From positions 310,001 to 374,000 of the forward strand of contig NZ_CP030085.1 of assembly GCF_003261235.1 (NCBI RefSeq): DNA of 64,000 nt, written 5' to 3'. Under the pieces are notes generated by a model. The model searched no databases, was not told the origin of the DNA, and saw only the letters and a program-made list of their open reading frames with translations. Shown piece by piece: positions 17,755-27,581 of this stretch. Position numbers and translations under genes: made by a program. The stretch's first letter is position 1, and each line of letters begins with the position of its first letter. The DNA comes from Polynucleobacter paneuropaeus. GTDB taxonomy: Bacteria; Pseudomonadota; Gammaproteobacteria; Burkholderiales; Burkholderiaceae.

Positions 17755-18681
17755 ATGTTTCTAAAAGCACTCAAGATTATTGCTGTTGTACTTACGGCAC
17801 TTCTATTTCTTGCTGCTCTCTATTTATGGACTCCCGACAAGTCTAAAGCAGAGTTGGAGAAGGTCTATGGGTCACCTAAAACTGCTTATGTCAGCGCCTT
17901 GGGAGTCAATATTCATTACCAAGATACTGGACCATCCAAAAATCCAATTCCCATTTTATTTTTGCACGGCTTCGGATCTAGCTTGCAGACTTGGGATGCC
18001 TGGGCAGAAGATTTAAGTGGTGAGTACCGTGTTATTTCCCTCGATTTACCAGGCTTTGCGCTAACGGGTGAGGACCCTAGTGGTATCTATACCGATCAGA
18101 GGAGTGTGGAAGTCATCGAGGCCTTCTTGAAAGCATTGCAGATTCCGAAGGTAACGCTGGTGGGTAATTCAATGGGCGGAAAGTTTGCCTGGCAGTTTGC
18201 TGCACGCTACCCGGATCAGGTTGCCAAGTTGGTACTTATATCCCCAGATGGATATGCCAGCCCAGGAATGGAGTACGGTAAAAAGACGGAAGTTCCCGCC
18301 ATCGCTGAGCTTTATCGCTACTTCTTTTCTAAAACTTTTTTGGCAATGAATCTAGAGCCAGCCTACGCTAATCCAAAAACATTAAATGATGCTTTGGTGA
18401 ATCGCTATTACGATCTGATGCTAGCCCCCGGAGTGAGGGGGGCAATTTTGGCTCGCATGCAGCAAACGGTTTTACAAGACCCAATCCCCTCCTTAGCAAC
18501 TATTAAGGTACCTACATTGTTACTTTGGGGCGAAAAAGATGCTTTTATCCCTATTGCCAATTCCAATGATTATTTGAAGGCGATGCATAATGCGAAGAGA
18601 GTATCCTTGCCTAATATTGGACACTTACCGCAAGAAGAGCAGCCAGCCATCGGTCTTGCTGCTCTCAAAGAGTTTTTATAA
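17755..18681 (+). CDS. Alpha/beta hydrolase with N-terminal membrane anchor
   Basis: The 308-residue protein starts with a hydrophobic segment ('ALKIIAVVLTALLFLAALYLW', an anchor or signal) followed by an alpha/beta hydrolase fold: oxyanion region 'FLHGFGSS', nucleophile elbow 'VGNSMGGKF' (Ser), acid 'GEKDAF' and the terminal His in 'NIGHLPQEE'. It is probably periplasmic or membrane-attached. It lies three bases before bchO and is a paralogue-like partner of it; a role in pigment or lipid metabolism is possible but unproven. Confidence 0.8.
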   Translation: MFLKALKIIAVVLTALLFLAALYLWTPDKSKAELEKVYGSPKTAYVSALGVNIHYQDTGPSKNPIPILFLHGFGSSLQTWDAWAEDLSGEYRVISLDLPGFALTGEDPSGIYTDQRSVEVIEAFLKALQIPKVTLVGNSMGGKFAWQFAARYPDQVAKLVLISPDGYASPGMEYGKKTEVPAIAELYRYFFSKTFLAMNLEPAYANPKTLNDALVNRYYDLMLAPGVRGAILARMQQTVLQDPIPSLATIKVPTLLLWGEKDAFIPIANSNDYLKAMHNAKRVSLPNIGHLPQEEQPAIGLAALKEFL

Positions 18682-18684
18682 GTC

Positions 18685-19536
18685 ATGAAACGCATACCCT
18701 TAGATTGGCCCAATCGACAACATAGCAGACTTATCTCTGTTGGAGATTTAGATTGGCATGTTCAGCTTTCAGGTCAGGGCCCAGTAGTTTTGCTACTGCA
18801 TGGCACTGGTAGCTCAACCCACTCTTGGTCAGATTTGATTCCTCTGTTAGAGCCTCACTCGCAAGTGCTGGTGCCAGATTTACCAGGCCATGCATTTACC
18901 CAAGGTGCAAAATTAGAAGACCTCAAGCTAGATGTCATTGCGCATTCATTGCAAAAACTCATCGAGCAATTGGGGATTGAAGCGCCCTCGATCGTAGTAG
19001 GGCATTCTGCTGGGGCGCCCCTAGCGATACGTTTTGCAGTAGCTGCAGCAAAACAGCCAAAACTAGTCATTGCTTTAAACCCGTCGTTCATACCGCCACT
19101 GCCTGTCTACACTAGTTTCTTTGGACCACTCTTAGGCCCTATTACCAGATCTTCAACACTCTCCAGTTTGCTTGCTTCACTATCACCTAGTTTGGGAATG
19201 GTGGATAAGTTACTAGATTCAACAAATACCAATTTGCCAGAGGCACGAAGAGTGTATTACCGCAAACTTTTTGAACGCTCAGACCACGTGCGCGGCTCGA
19301 TGAATTTCATGGCAGCAGCAGACATTCAAAAGGTCTTGGCCGAAGCCAATTTGTATCGCGGTAAATTAATTTGTGTATTAGGTAATCAGGATGCGTGGAT
19401 TCCAGCGAAGCCTCTAGAGAAGATTATTGGAGATTATTTCCCTGCCGCAGAAGTTTTGAAGTGGGAGGGTGGTCACATCATGCATGAGCTTGAGCCAAGC
19501 AGAGTGGCGAAGCTGATTCTAGATGGGCTAGCTTAG
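18685..19536 (+). CDS. bchO: BchO, putative Mg-chelatase accessory alpha/beta hydrolase
   Basis: 283 residues with 'LLHGTGSSTHSWSDL', nucleophile elbow 'VGHSAGAPLAI', acid 'GNQDAWIPAK' and His in 'WEGGHIMHE'. The 'LPGHAFT' and 'HGTGSSTHSW' motifs and its position next to bchD/bchI match BchO. Its reaction is not established; genetic context ties it to magnesium insertion. It converges on bchD with no bases between the two stop codons. Confidence 0.88.
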   Translation: MKRIPLDWPNRQHSRLISVGDLDWHVQLSGQGPVVLLLHGTGSSTHSWSDLIPLLEPHSQVLVPDLPGHAFTQGAKLEDLKLDVIAHSLQKLIEQLGIEAPSIVVGHSAGAPLAIRFAVAAAKQPKLVIALNPSFIPPLPVYTSFFGPLLGPITRSSTLSSLLASLSPSLGMVDKLLDSTNTNLPEARRVYYRKLFERSDHVRGSMNFMAAADIQKVLAEANLYRGKLICVLGNQDAWIPAKPLEKIIGDYFPAAEVLKWEGGHIMHELEPSRVAKLILDGLA

Positions 19537-21480
19537 CTAAGCCTTTTTAAGCCCCTGCATGATTGCTTGAGAAACTTCGTTTGCACCTGCATTCGGGAGA
19601 GGCAAGTACATAGACCCAAGCATTGCTGCCAGAGCCTTGCCTTCATCTCTGGCTTGGGGTGAGGTATCAATCCATAGGGATTTAAAGGAGTAATGAGAAG
19701 CAGCTCGAGCTGACTGCTGAGCATCTTCCATTGCTTTCGGTCTGCCGGGAGAACCATCTTTAGCAATGTTGGCTCGGCCATCCGTTAAGAATACGAGAGC
19801 GGGAGTAAGACCTTTTCTCATCGATGCGCTAGCAATCTCAAAAGACTCATCAATGGCCCGTGATAGAGGAGTCCCACCTCCACCAGGTAGCCCACTTAAG
19901 GCACGCTTTGCTTTTACCAATGATCGTGTAGGGGCAAGAACGAGTTCAGCGACGCCACCCCTAAATGACATCACCGCCACTTGATCACGTCTTACATAGC
20001 ATTCAGCCAATAGGAGCTCTACAGCACCCTTGGCTTCTGCAAGGCGATGCATTGCAGAAGAGCCAGAAGCATCTAGGATAAACATCGTTAAAGTTTGAGT
20101 CCGCTCCTGATAGCTCTTGATCCTAAAATCTTCTTTACGAATGATGATTTTTCCTGCGGGGATGGACTTACCAGCTGCGATCATTTCTGCTCTACGTACG
20201 CCTTGCCAAGGAACAGCAGCTCTTAAGGTATCAATGATGCTCAAGGTTTTACCACCTTCGGGCATACCTGGCATATTGCCTAAGGGACGCCCACGCATAC
20301 GCCCAACTTTGACGGCGCCTGTTTTTCCGCCCATGCCTTTAGGTGTTTTCAAATCGGCTAAATCAGCCAAGCGAGCTAAGAGATCGGAGGGTATTGCTGC
20401 TTGAGCTGCTTCGAGAATTTCATCATCGAGAGCTTGGGGATTTTCTGAATCTGTTTTCTCAGACTCATCCTCATCCTTCTCGTTCTCTTCCTTTTTTTCT
20501 TGGTCCTGATTTTGATCTTCAGTGGGCTCTGCCGGAGGCGGCTCTGGTTGGGGTGGCTGATCTTGGTCTATGTTTTCTTCTGGCTGCTCGTCTGCTTGTT
20601 CTTCATCAGTCGGAGCTTCGTTTTCCTCTTCAGGTGGAGGTGCGCTTTGCGGTAAGCGGGTTGCTCTGGGTGATAACACCAAAGCAATAGCGCGCTGGAG
20701 GTGCATGCTACTGACTTCTGATTCTCTATCAAAGGCAGCTAAACATTTCGCAGTATTGAGTGCTAAGTTCAATGCACGAATTGAAACAATACCGAGTTGC
20801 TCAGCGACACCTACAAGCGCACTCAGACTATCTTCGCTGATGCTGATATTTGAGAAATTTTCTCGAGCGTAATCTAGTGACTGCGTATCCGGTAAAAAAT
20901 CATCATCTGTTTCTGGTAAATCTCTCCAGCCGATGATGTCTAGATTTAAAAGAAAGGCCATTCTTTGCCGAATCTTTTCATTCGGTTGTTCGTCATCTTC
21001 GATGCCTTCATCTAGAGCAACAACACCAAAGTGACTTTCAATTCTACGGCTTTGACCATCACGCTCAATCGCAATGAATCCATTGTCTAAAGCACTCACC
21101 ACTTTTGCTACGGCACCTACTTCAACTCTTTCAGCCATTGGCATGAGTAATAACTGCTGATCACATTGAGCGAGGAGTCCCTGCCTGAGAACAGCTTTAC
21201 CAGTGCGCAAAGTTTGATCAAGATCGATGCCACCAATCAGATTTTCATCAGAGATTCCAAGTGGCATTTTGCGCAATGGCAGTCGCATACCGCCTAATTG
21301 AGCAACGGTGTTGAGATAAGCTAGCCAACGATCTCTGACGGGACCAGAGCGCGCACGCAAAATTACGCCTCCCAAGCCATGTGGATTAATGACTAAGAGT
21401 TGAGCAACTTGAAGTGCCCGCAACCAAGTTTCGAGTTTGGCACTCTTGCTGATCTCTTGGGTTTGTTCTTGAGTTTCCAA
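19537..21480 (-). CDS. bchD: Magnesium chelatase subunit D
   Basis: 647 residues: an inactive AAA+ domain (about 1-270), a proline- and acid-rich linker (about 285-355, runs of P, E, Q, D and K) and a C-terminal von Willebrand A domain with the MIDAS motif 'FILDASGSSAMHR'. BchD bridges BchI and BchH in the ATP-dependent insertion of Mg2+ into protoporphyrin IX. The linker is unusually charged but such linkers are typical. It lies 27 bases downstream of bchI in the same operon. Confidence 0.95.
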   Translation of the reverse strand: METQEQTQEISKSAKLETWLRALQVAQLLVINPHGLGGVILRARSGPVRDRWLAYLNTVAQLGGMRLPLRKMPLGISDENLIGGIDLDQTLRTGKAVLRQGLLAQCDQQLLLMPMAERVEVGAVAKVVSALDNGFIAIERDGQSRRIESHFGVVALDEGIEDDEQPNEKIRQRMAFLLNLDIIGWRDLPETDDDFLPDTQSLDYARENFSNISISEDSLSALVGVAEQLGIVSIRALNLALNTAKCLAAFDRESEVSSMHLQRAIALVLSPRATRLPQSAPPPEEENEAPTDEEQADEQPEENIDQDQPPQPEPPPAEPTEDQNQDQEKKEENEKDEDESEKTDSENPQALDDEILEAAQAAIPSDLLARLADLADLKTPKGMGGKTGAVKVGRMRGRPLGNMPGMPEGGKTLSIIDTLRAAVPWQGVRRAEMIAAGKSIPAGKIIIRKEDFRIKSYQERTQTLTMFILDASGSSAMHRLAEAKGAVELLLAECYVRRDQVAVMSFRGGVAELVLAPTRSLVKAKRALSGLPGGGGTPLSRAIDESFEIASASMRKGLTPALVFLTDGRANIAKDGSPGRPKAMEDAQQSARAASHYSFKSLWIDTSPQARDEGKALAAMLGSMYLPLPNAGANEVSQAIMQGLKKA

Positions 21481-21507
21481 AAGACTGTATTTATTGATTG
21501 ATCTTGC

Positions 21508-22554
21508 TTACTTACTTGCTTCAGGGAATAACTCTTCTAAGGCCCTTCTGACTCGTACAGCAGAGCTAGAATCATCTAGGGGGTTACGCCTGAGACGATG
21601 CTGCAAGGCGGGTACTGCAATCTTTTTAAGATGCTCAATCGTGACATGATTTTTTCCGCACAAGGCTGCATAAGCACGAGTTGCACGCAGCAGTGTTAAT
21701 TCGCCACGTAAGCCATCGGTTCCCAAGTGACTACAAAGTTGAGTGACTTTCTCAAGCATATCGTCATCTACTTTGACTGAAGGTAATTTCTTTTTACCTG
21801 CTTGGATCTGCTGTCGAATGATCTCATCTTCTTTTTCCCAGATCGCCATAAACTTTTCTTGGTTGCGCTCAAACTCATCACGACGTTTAATAATTTCTAC
21901 CCGAGACTTTGGTTCTTGAGGCGTCTTGACTTCTACCGCAAGACCAAAACGGTCTAATAGTTGTGGACGTAATTCACCTTCCTCTGGATTTCCACTTCCG
22001 ACTAATACAAACTTAGCTGGGTGACGAATACTCAAGCCTTCCCTTTCAACTACGTTTGCACCAGAAGCAGCAACGTCTATCAATAAGTCGACTAGGTGAT
22101 CCTCTAAAAGATTGACCTCATCTATATACAGAAAGCCGCGGTGTGCTTTAGCAAGTAGACCGGGTTCGTATGCCTTCTCACCGGAGCTTAGGGCTTTTTC
22201 AATATCCAATGCGCCGATGACTCGGTCTTCAGTAGCGCCCAATGGCAAGTCAACTACTGGCACAGCTTTCTTAATGGCCTTCAGTTTGCCGCCAACCTTG
22301 AGTTTGGCTCTGAGTTGATCGCATACCGGGCAAGTTCCGCTTGCGGCATTTGGATCACAGGCATAGACACAATCTTGGACTGAGCTCATTTCTGGAAGTA
22401 ATGCGGCTAGTGCGCGCACTGCCGTGGATTTTCCAGTGCCGCGGTCGCCCATCACCAGCACGCCCCCAACACTCGGATCGAGTGCCGCAATCAGGATTGC
22501 TAATTTCATGTCCTCTTGCCCAACAATTGCAGAGAAAGGGTAGTTACGTGCCAT
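21508..22554 (-). CDS. bchI: Magnesium chelatase ATPase subunit I
   Basis: 348-residue AAA+ ATPase with Walker A 'GDRGTGKSTAVRAL', Walker B 'GFLYIDEVNLLEDHLVD', sensor 'LVGSGNPEEGELRPQLLDRFG' and the BchI insert with 'CDPNAASGTCPVCDQLR'. It powers chelation as a hexamer with BchD. The first gene of a bchI-bchD operon, divergent from bchH; the shared 256-base intergenic region carries a PpsR operator at 22705-22722. Confidence 0.97.
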   Translation of the reverse strand: MARNYPFSAIVGQEDMKLAILIAALDPSVGGVLVMGDRGTGKSTAVRALAALLPEMSSVQDCVYACDPNAASGTCPVCDQLRAKLKVGGKLKAIKKAVPVVDLPLGATEDRVIGALDIEKALSSGEKAYEPGLLAKAHRGFLYIDEVNLLEDHLVDLLIDVAASGANVVEREGLSIRHPAKFVLVGSGNPEEGELRPQLLDRFGLAVEVKTPQEPKSRVEIIKRRDEFERNQEKFMAIWEKEDEIIRQQIQAGKKKLPSVKVDDDMLEKVTQLCSHLGTDGLRGELTLLRATRAYAALCGKNHVTIEHLKKIAVPALQHRLRRNPLDDSSSAVRVRRALEELFPEASK

Positions 22555-22704
22555 TCAGATTCCTTGAAATTGTGTAATTCAAACCTGCTTCTTTGATTTA
22601 TTGCACGGCAGCAAATCAATCATTGAGTCATTCATCCCACAAATATATGGCATTAAATTTTTACTAGGATTTACCCTTAAATGATAGCTTTATATGAAAT
22701 AAAG

Positions 22705-22722
22705 TGTCAATTTTAGTTGACA
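22705..22722. promoter_or_regulatory. PpsR/CrtJ operator between bchI and bchH
   Basis: Exact TGT-N12-ACA palindrome, TGTCAA...TTGACA. Its right half is a perfect -35 hexamer TTGACA (22717-22722); 17 bases later lies AAGAAT (22740-22745) as a -10-like element reading toward bchH. A repressor bound here would block this promoter and could also affect bchI. Confidence 0.85.
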
Positions 22723-22810
22723 GTATTGTAGGAATCTTAAAGAATCAAACTAAGACAAAAAAGTAAAAAGTAAATTTTTTAAATTTGACCTTTTTAATCA
22801 ACCTTATTTA

Positions 22811-25800
22811 ATGCTGACAAAAACAAAAGCTTCTAATGTGCATGAGTCTATCAAGCTGGTGCTTGTTACGATGGATACTCATTTAAATAGCGCGGCAAAC
22901 CGTGCCTATGAGGATCTCAAGAAGACGATTCCGGGAGCGACTTTAAAGATTCACTCAGCCAGTGAATTTGCCGGTAATCCAGAGCATTTACAAAATTGTA
23001 AGGATGACATTGCTAGTGGCGACATTGTGATTGCCACAATGTTGTTCTTGGAAGATCACTATTTACCCATCTTGGATGATCTCAAAGCAAGGCGGGAACA
23101 TTGCGATGCCATGGTTTGCGCCATGTCTGCAGGGGACGTTACTAAGTTAACAAAAATTGGCAAGCTGGATATGAGTCAACCAGCTAGTGGTTTGATGGCG
23201 ATGCTCAAAAAGCTGCGCCCAAGCGCCAAAGATAAAGATGGCAAGAGTAAAGCTTCGACTGCGGGCGCAAAGCAAATGAAAATGTTGCGTGTGATTCCGC
23301 AGATGTTGCGCTTTGTTCCGGGTACCGCTCAAGATCTCAGAGCTTATTTCTTATCGCTGCAGTATTGGTTGGGCGGCTCTCAAGAAAATATGTACAACAT
23401 GATGGTCAATCTCATCAATCGCTACGCCTCAGGCTCGCGTGAGGCTTTGCGTAAAAATGCTAAGGCACTTGATCCAGTTGAATATCCAGATTCTGGTGTG
23501 TATCACCCCCGTATGAAGAATCGTCTTAGCAGTAAGTTAAGCGATCTACCTAAGGTTGTGCCCGATGCAAAAGCGCGCGGCAGAGTGGGGCTCTTAGTGC
23601 TTCGCTCTTACTTGGTATCTGGTAATAGCGGCCACTATGATCCGGTTATTGCCGCATTAGAGGCTCAAGGTTTGCAGGTAGTACCTGCATTTGCTGCTGG
23701 CTTAGATGCTCGTCCAGCGATTGATGATTACTTTAGTCAAGACGGTAAACCAACCATCGATGCCATGATTTCTTTAACGGGCTTCTCTTTGGTGGGTGGA
23801 CCAGCCTACAACGACGCCCACGCAGCTGAAGAGGTATTGGCTAAATTAGATATTCCTTATATTGCTGCTCACCCTGTTGAGTTTCAAAACTTGGAGCAGT
23901 GGGGTAGTTCTGAGCGCGGCTTACTTCCAGTTGAGAGCACCATTATGGTGGCGATTCCGGAGTTAGACGGCTCTACCATTCCGATGGTTTATGGCGGACG
24001 TCCCGGTGCATCTGGTACGACTTGCACAGGTTGTCATAAGCAATGCTCATTTACGGATGACCACAATCCTCAGGATATGTTTACCTGTACCGAGCGTGTG
24101 GGGATGTTGGCCGCACGCGTGGGTAAATTGGTTGACCTGCGTCGTTCGGAACGCGCAGAGCGCAAGGTGGGCATTGTGTTGTTTAACTTCCCGCCAAATG
24201 CCGGAAATATTGGTAGCGCTGCTTACTTAAGCGTATTCCAATCGGTTCAAAACTTATTGATTGGCATGAAGGAGCGTGGTTATACCGTTAATGTTCCAAA
24301 ATCTGTTGATGAATTGCGTGACTCTATTTTAAAAGGCAATGCACAGCAGTATGGCGCTGATGCTAACGTTCATACCTTGATTCCAGTAGATGATCATGTA
24401 CGTCGTGAACGCTGGTTAAAAGAAATCGAGGCTCAATGGGGCCCGGCTCCTGGCAAGCAACTTTCAAACGGTAGCTCGATCTTTGTGCTTGGCAAACAAT
24501 TCGGCAATGTACTCATTTCTGTTCAGCCTTCTTTTGGTTATGAAGGTGATCCTATGCGCTTGTTGTTTGAGCGTGGCTTTGCTCCGACCCACGCTTTCTC
24601 TGCCTATTACCGTTACTTGCGGGAAGACTTTGCTGCTACTGCAGTGATTCACTTCGGTACTCATGGTGCATTGGAGTTCATGCCGGGTAAGCAAACCGGT
24701 ATGAGTGGTGCTTGCTGGCCAGATCGTTTAATAAATGATCTACCGAATATTTATTTGTATGCATCGAATAATCCTTCTGAGGGTGCGATTGCTAAGCGTC
24801 GCTCTGGTGCAACGCTCATTAGCTACCTTACCCCGCCAGTGACTCAAGCGGGTTTATATGCTGGTTTGGCAGATTTGAAATCCTCCATCGAGCGCTTCAG
24901 ATCTTTAGATGTAGATGCGCATCAAGAACGGCTTGATTTAGCCGAATTAATTCAGGCCCAAGCTGCAGAGATTGATCTGTGTAAAGCCGAGCCCGTATGG
25001 GACCAGTCTGATGTTGAAGGTTTGCAAAATACGGTCAGCAATCTCTTTAATGAATTGCTTGAGCTCGAGTACACCTTAATACCTCATGGTTTGCATGTAG
25101 TTGGTGCTGTGCCTCCACTAGCTGAGCGCTTTGGTTTATTGAAGGCTATGGCAGATGTGGCATTGGATCACCCTATAGAGGATGCTGTAGTCGAAGCTCT
25201 AATGAATGGTGAGAAGTTTGACAAAGTGATCGATGCCAATCCTGAGTTACTTGAATTAGGTAGTCGAGAAACTCTAGAAGATTTATTTGGCAAGATGGTC
25301 AAGTCTAACGAGCTGATGTCTGCTGAGACTGAAGTGACTGGGATGCTCGATGCCTTAGACGGTCGCTTCATTCGACCTGCTGCAGGCGGTGATGTGATGC
25401 GTAATCCTGAAGTACTCCCTACAGGGCGTAATTTGCATGGCTTTGACCCTTTTAGAATTCCTAGCGTCTTCGCTGTCAAGGATGGTGCTAAGCAAGCTCA
25501 GCGCATTCTCGATAAGTACCAAGAAGACAGTCATGAACTTCCAGAATCAATCGCGATGGTTTTATGGGGCAGTGATAACTTGAAATCTGAGGGTGGACAA
25601 ATTGGTCAGGCTCTTGCATTGATGGGTGCTAAACCACGCTTTGATAGTTACGGTCGTTTAGCTGGCGCGGAATTGATTCCATTAAGCGAATTAGGGCGCC
25701 CTAGAGTCGACGTAGTCATTACTTTGTCTGGCATCTTCCGAGATCTCTTGCCTTTGCAAATTAAATTGTTAGCTGAAGCCGCATTTATGGCAGCCTCTGC

Positions 25801-26629
25801 TGAAGATGAGCCGCTTGAGCAAAACTTCATTCGTAAACATGCCTTGGCTTACCAAAAAGAACATGGCTGTGACTTAGAAACTGCTTCACTCCGAGTTTAT
25901 GGCAATGCTGATGGCGCTTATGGATCGAACGTGAGCAATATGGTTGAAAACAGCGTGTGGGAAGAAGAGGATGAGCTCGCTGAAACCTATACCCGCAGAA
26001 AAGGTTTTGCTTTTGGACGCGCTGGTGTACCGATTCAGAATAACGCTTTGTTGAAGAGTGTTTTATCCGATGTGCAAATGACGTATCAAAATCTGGACTC
26101 AATGGAGTTGGGAGTTACTACGATTGATAACTACTTTGATACCTTGGGTGGCATTACTAGGGCAGTAAAGCGTGCGAAGGGTGGGGCTGATGTGCCAGTA
26201 TTTATCGGTGACCAAACGAAGGGTGAGGGCGCAGTCAGAACCCTCTCGGAACAAGTTTCTTTAGAAACTCGTACTCGCATGCTCAATCCAAAATGGTATG
26301 AAGGCATGCTAGAGAGTGGTTATGAGGGCGTGCGGCAAATTGAGGTTCATATCACCAATACCATGGGGTGGTCTGCAACTACAGGTCAAGTTCAACCCTG
26401 GGTATATAAGCAACTTACCGAGACCTTCATGCTGAACCCAGAGATGCGCGAACGTTTGGCTAAGCTTAATCCTACCGCCGCGGCACGTTTAGCAAATCGC
26501 CTGACAGAGGCATCGCAAAGAAATTACTGGCAGCCTGATGCAGAGATGCTGAAGCAGATGCAAGAAGCAAACGATGAGCTTGAAGATCGTCTCGAAGGTA
26601 TTTATGACAACGTTGCTGTAGCCGCTTGA
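22811..26629 (+). CDS. bchH: Magnesium chelatase porphyrin-binding subunit H
   Basis: 1272-residue large subunit that binds protoporphyrin IX. CobN/Mg-chelatase-type motifs are seen throughout, for example 'SLTGFSLVGGPAYND', 'HFGTHGALEFMPGKQTGMSGACWPDRLI' and 'ITNTMGWSATTGQVQPWVY'. Length is normal for proteobacterial BchH. The first gene of an operon with crtE (10 bases gap) and probably crtF. The PpsR box and promoter lie about 90-105 bases upstream. Confidence 0.97.
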   Translation: MLTKTKASNVHESIKLVLVTMDTHLNSAANRAYEDLKKTIPGATLKIHSASEFAGNPEHLQNCKDDIASGDIVIATMLFLEDHYLPILDDLKARREHCDAMVCAMSAGDVTKLTKIGKLDMSQPASGLMAMLKKLRPSAKDKDGKSKASTAGAKQMKMLRVIPQMLRFVPGTAQDLRAYFLSLQYWLGGSQENMYNMMVNLINRYASGSREALRKNAKALDPVEYPDSGVYHPRMKNRLSSKLSDLPKVVPDAKARGRVGLLVLRSYLVSGNSGHYDPVIAALEAQGLQVVPAFAAGLDARPAIDDYFSQDGKPTIDAMISLTGFSLVGGPAYNDAHAAEEVLAKLDIPYIAAHPVEFQNLEQWGSSERGLLPVESTIMVAIPELDGSTIPMVYGGRPGASGTTCTGCHKQCSFTDDHNPQDMFTCTERVGMLAARVGKLVDLRRSERAERKVGIVLFNFPPNAGNIGSAAYLSVFQSVQNLLIGMKERGYTVNVPKSVDELRDSILKGNAQQYGADANVHTLIPVDDHVRRERWLKEIEAQWGPAPGKQLSNGSSIFVLGKQFGNVLISVQPSFGYEGDPMRLLFERGFAPTHAFSAYYRYLREDFAATAVIHFGTHGALEFMPGKQTGMSGACWPDRLINDLPNIYLYASNNPSEGAIAKRRSGATLISYLTPPVTQAGLYAGLADLKSSIERFRSLDVDAHQERLDLAELIQAQAAEIDLCKAEPVWDQSDVEGLQNTVSNLFNELLELEYTLIPHGLHVVGAVPPLAERFGLLKAMADVALDHPIEDAVVEALMNGEKFDKVIDANPELLELGSRETLEDLFGKMVKSNELMSAETEVTGMLDALDGRFIRPAAGGDVMRNPEVLPTGRNLHGFDPFRIPSVFAVKDGAKQAQRILDKYQEDSHELPESIAMVLWGSDNLKSEGGQIGQALALMGAKPRFDSYGRLAGAELIPLSELGRPRVDVVITLSGIFRDLLPLQIKLLAEAAFMAASAEDEPLEQNFIRKHALAYQKEHGCDLETASLRVYGNADGAYGSNVSNMVENSVWEEEDELAETYTRRKGFAFGRAGVPIQNNALLKSVLSDVQMTYQNLDSMELGVTTIDNYFDTLGGITRAVKRAKGGADVPVFIGDQTKGEGAVRTLSEQVSLETRTRMLNPKWYEGMLESGYEGVRQIEVHITNTMGWSATTGQVQPWVYKQLTETFMLNPEMRERLAKLNPTAAARLANRLTEASQRNYWQPDAEMLKQMQEANDELEDRLEGIYDNVAVAA

Positions 26630-26639
26630 GGAAATCAAT

Positions 26640-27542
26640 ATGAGTATGCTAGATCGAATTAATCAAAGCCTTGAAGATGCAATGCATTTGTCCTACTCTA
26701 AGCAGGGTCCAAAGCTGTTACAGGAAGCAATGCACTATTCAGTATTTCCTGGCGGCGCCAGAATTCGTCCTCAATTATGTTTAGCGGTGGCATCTGCTTG
26801 TGGTGATGACGATCCCGCTCTATCTAATGCAGCAGCGAGCGCAATTGAGTTATTGCATTGCGCGTCTCTAGTCCACGATGACTTACCTTGTTTTGATGAT
26901 GCTGAGTTGCGACGTGGCAGACCTTCGGTACACGCGGCCTATGGTGAGCGTATAGCTGTTCTCGCAGGCGATGCCCTTATCGTTTTAGCTTTTCAGTGTC
27001 TAGCGAGCTCAGGTACTCGTTCAATATTCCGCTTAGCCCCATTGATGAACACAATTGCAATGAGTGTGGGGTCTCCCCATGGAATTGTTGCTGGCCAAGC
27101 CTGGGAGTGTGAATCAAAAGTAGATTTGGGTGATTATCAGCGAGCTAAAACAGGGTCCCTATTTGAAGCGGCAACTGCCGCTGGTGCGCAAGCTGCGGGA
27201 GCGGATGCGGCAACTTGGAGACCCCTGGGAGAGTGGCTAGGCGAAGCTTATCAAATAGCGGACGATATTCGTGATGTAGTTGCAGACCAGAATGTTTTAG
27301 GAAAGCCCTGTGGCCAGGATGTTGCTCATAATCGCCCCAGCTCAGCAAAAGATTTAGGCTTAACTGGAGCAGTGCAACGTTTTGATGAATTAGTACAAAA
27401 GGCAATTGCATCAATACCGCATTGCAAAGGCGAGAAAATGTTGCGTAGCCTAGTGCGACAAGAGTCTGAGCGGCTAGTGCCATCAGAATGGTTTAAGGAT
27501 AAAGAGAGAAAGATCCTGGTTAGCCAAGCTAGCCATTCTTAA
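26640..27542 (+). CDS. crtE: Geranylgeranyl diphosphate synthase
   Basis: 300-residue trans-prenyltransferase with the first aspartate-rich motif 'VHDDLPCFDDAELRRGRPSVH' region, 'AGDAL', and the second 'IADDIRDV'. In a photosynthesis cluster, between bchH and crtF, this is CrtE, supplying GGPP for phytoene and the bacteriochlorophyll tail. By sequence alone it could be a farnesyl diphosphate synthase; context decides. Translation starts 10 bases after the bchH stop with GAGGAAATCAAT upstream. Confidence 0.88.
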   Translation: MSMLDRINQSLEDAMHLSYSKQGPKLLQEAMHYSVFPGGARIRPQLCLAVASACGDDDPALSNAAASAIELLHCASLVHDDLPCFDDAELRRGRPSVHAAYGERIAVLAGDALIVLAFQCLASSGTRSIFRLAPLMNTIAMSVGSPHGIVAGQAWECESKVDLGDYQRAKTGSLFEAATAAGAQAAGADAATWRPLGEWLGEAYQIADDIRDVVADQNVLGKPCGQDVAHNRPSSAKDLGLTGAVQRFDELVQKAIASIPHCKGEKMLRSLVRQESERLVPSEWFKDKERKILVSQASHS

Positions 27543-27581
27543 GCCGCACCCTGTTTTTTTCTCATTCATAAACTGCCATTC

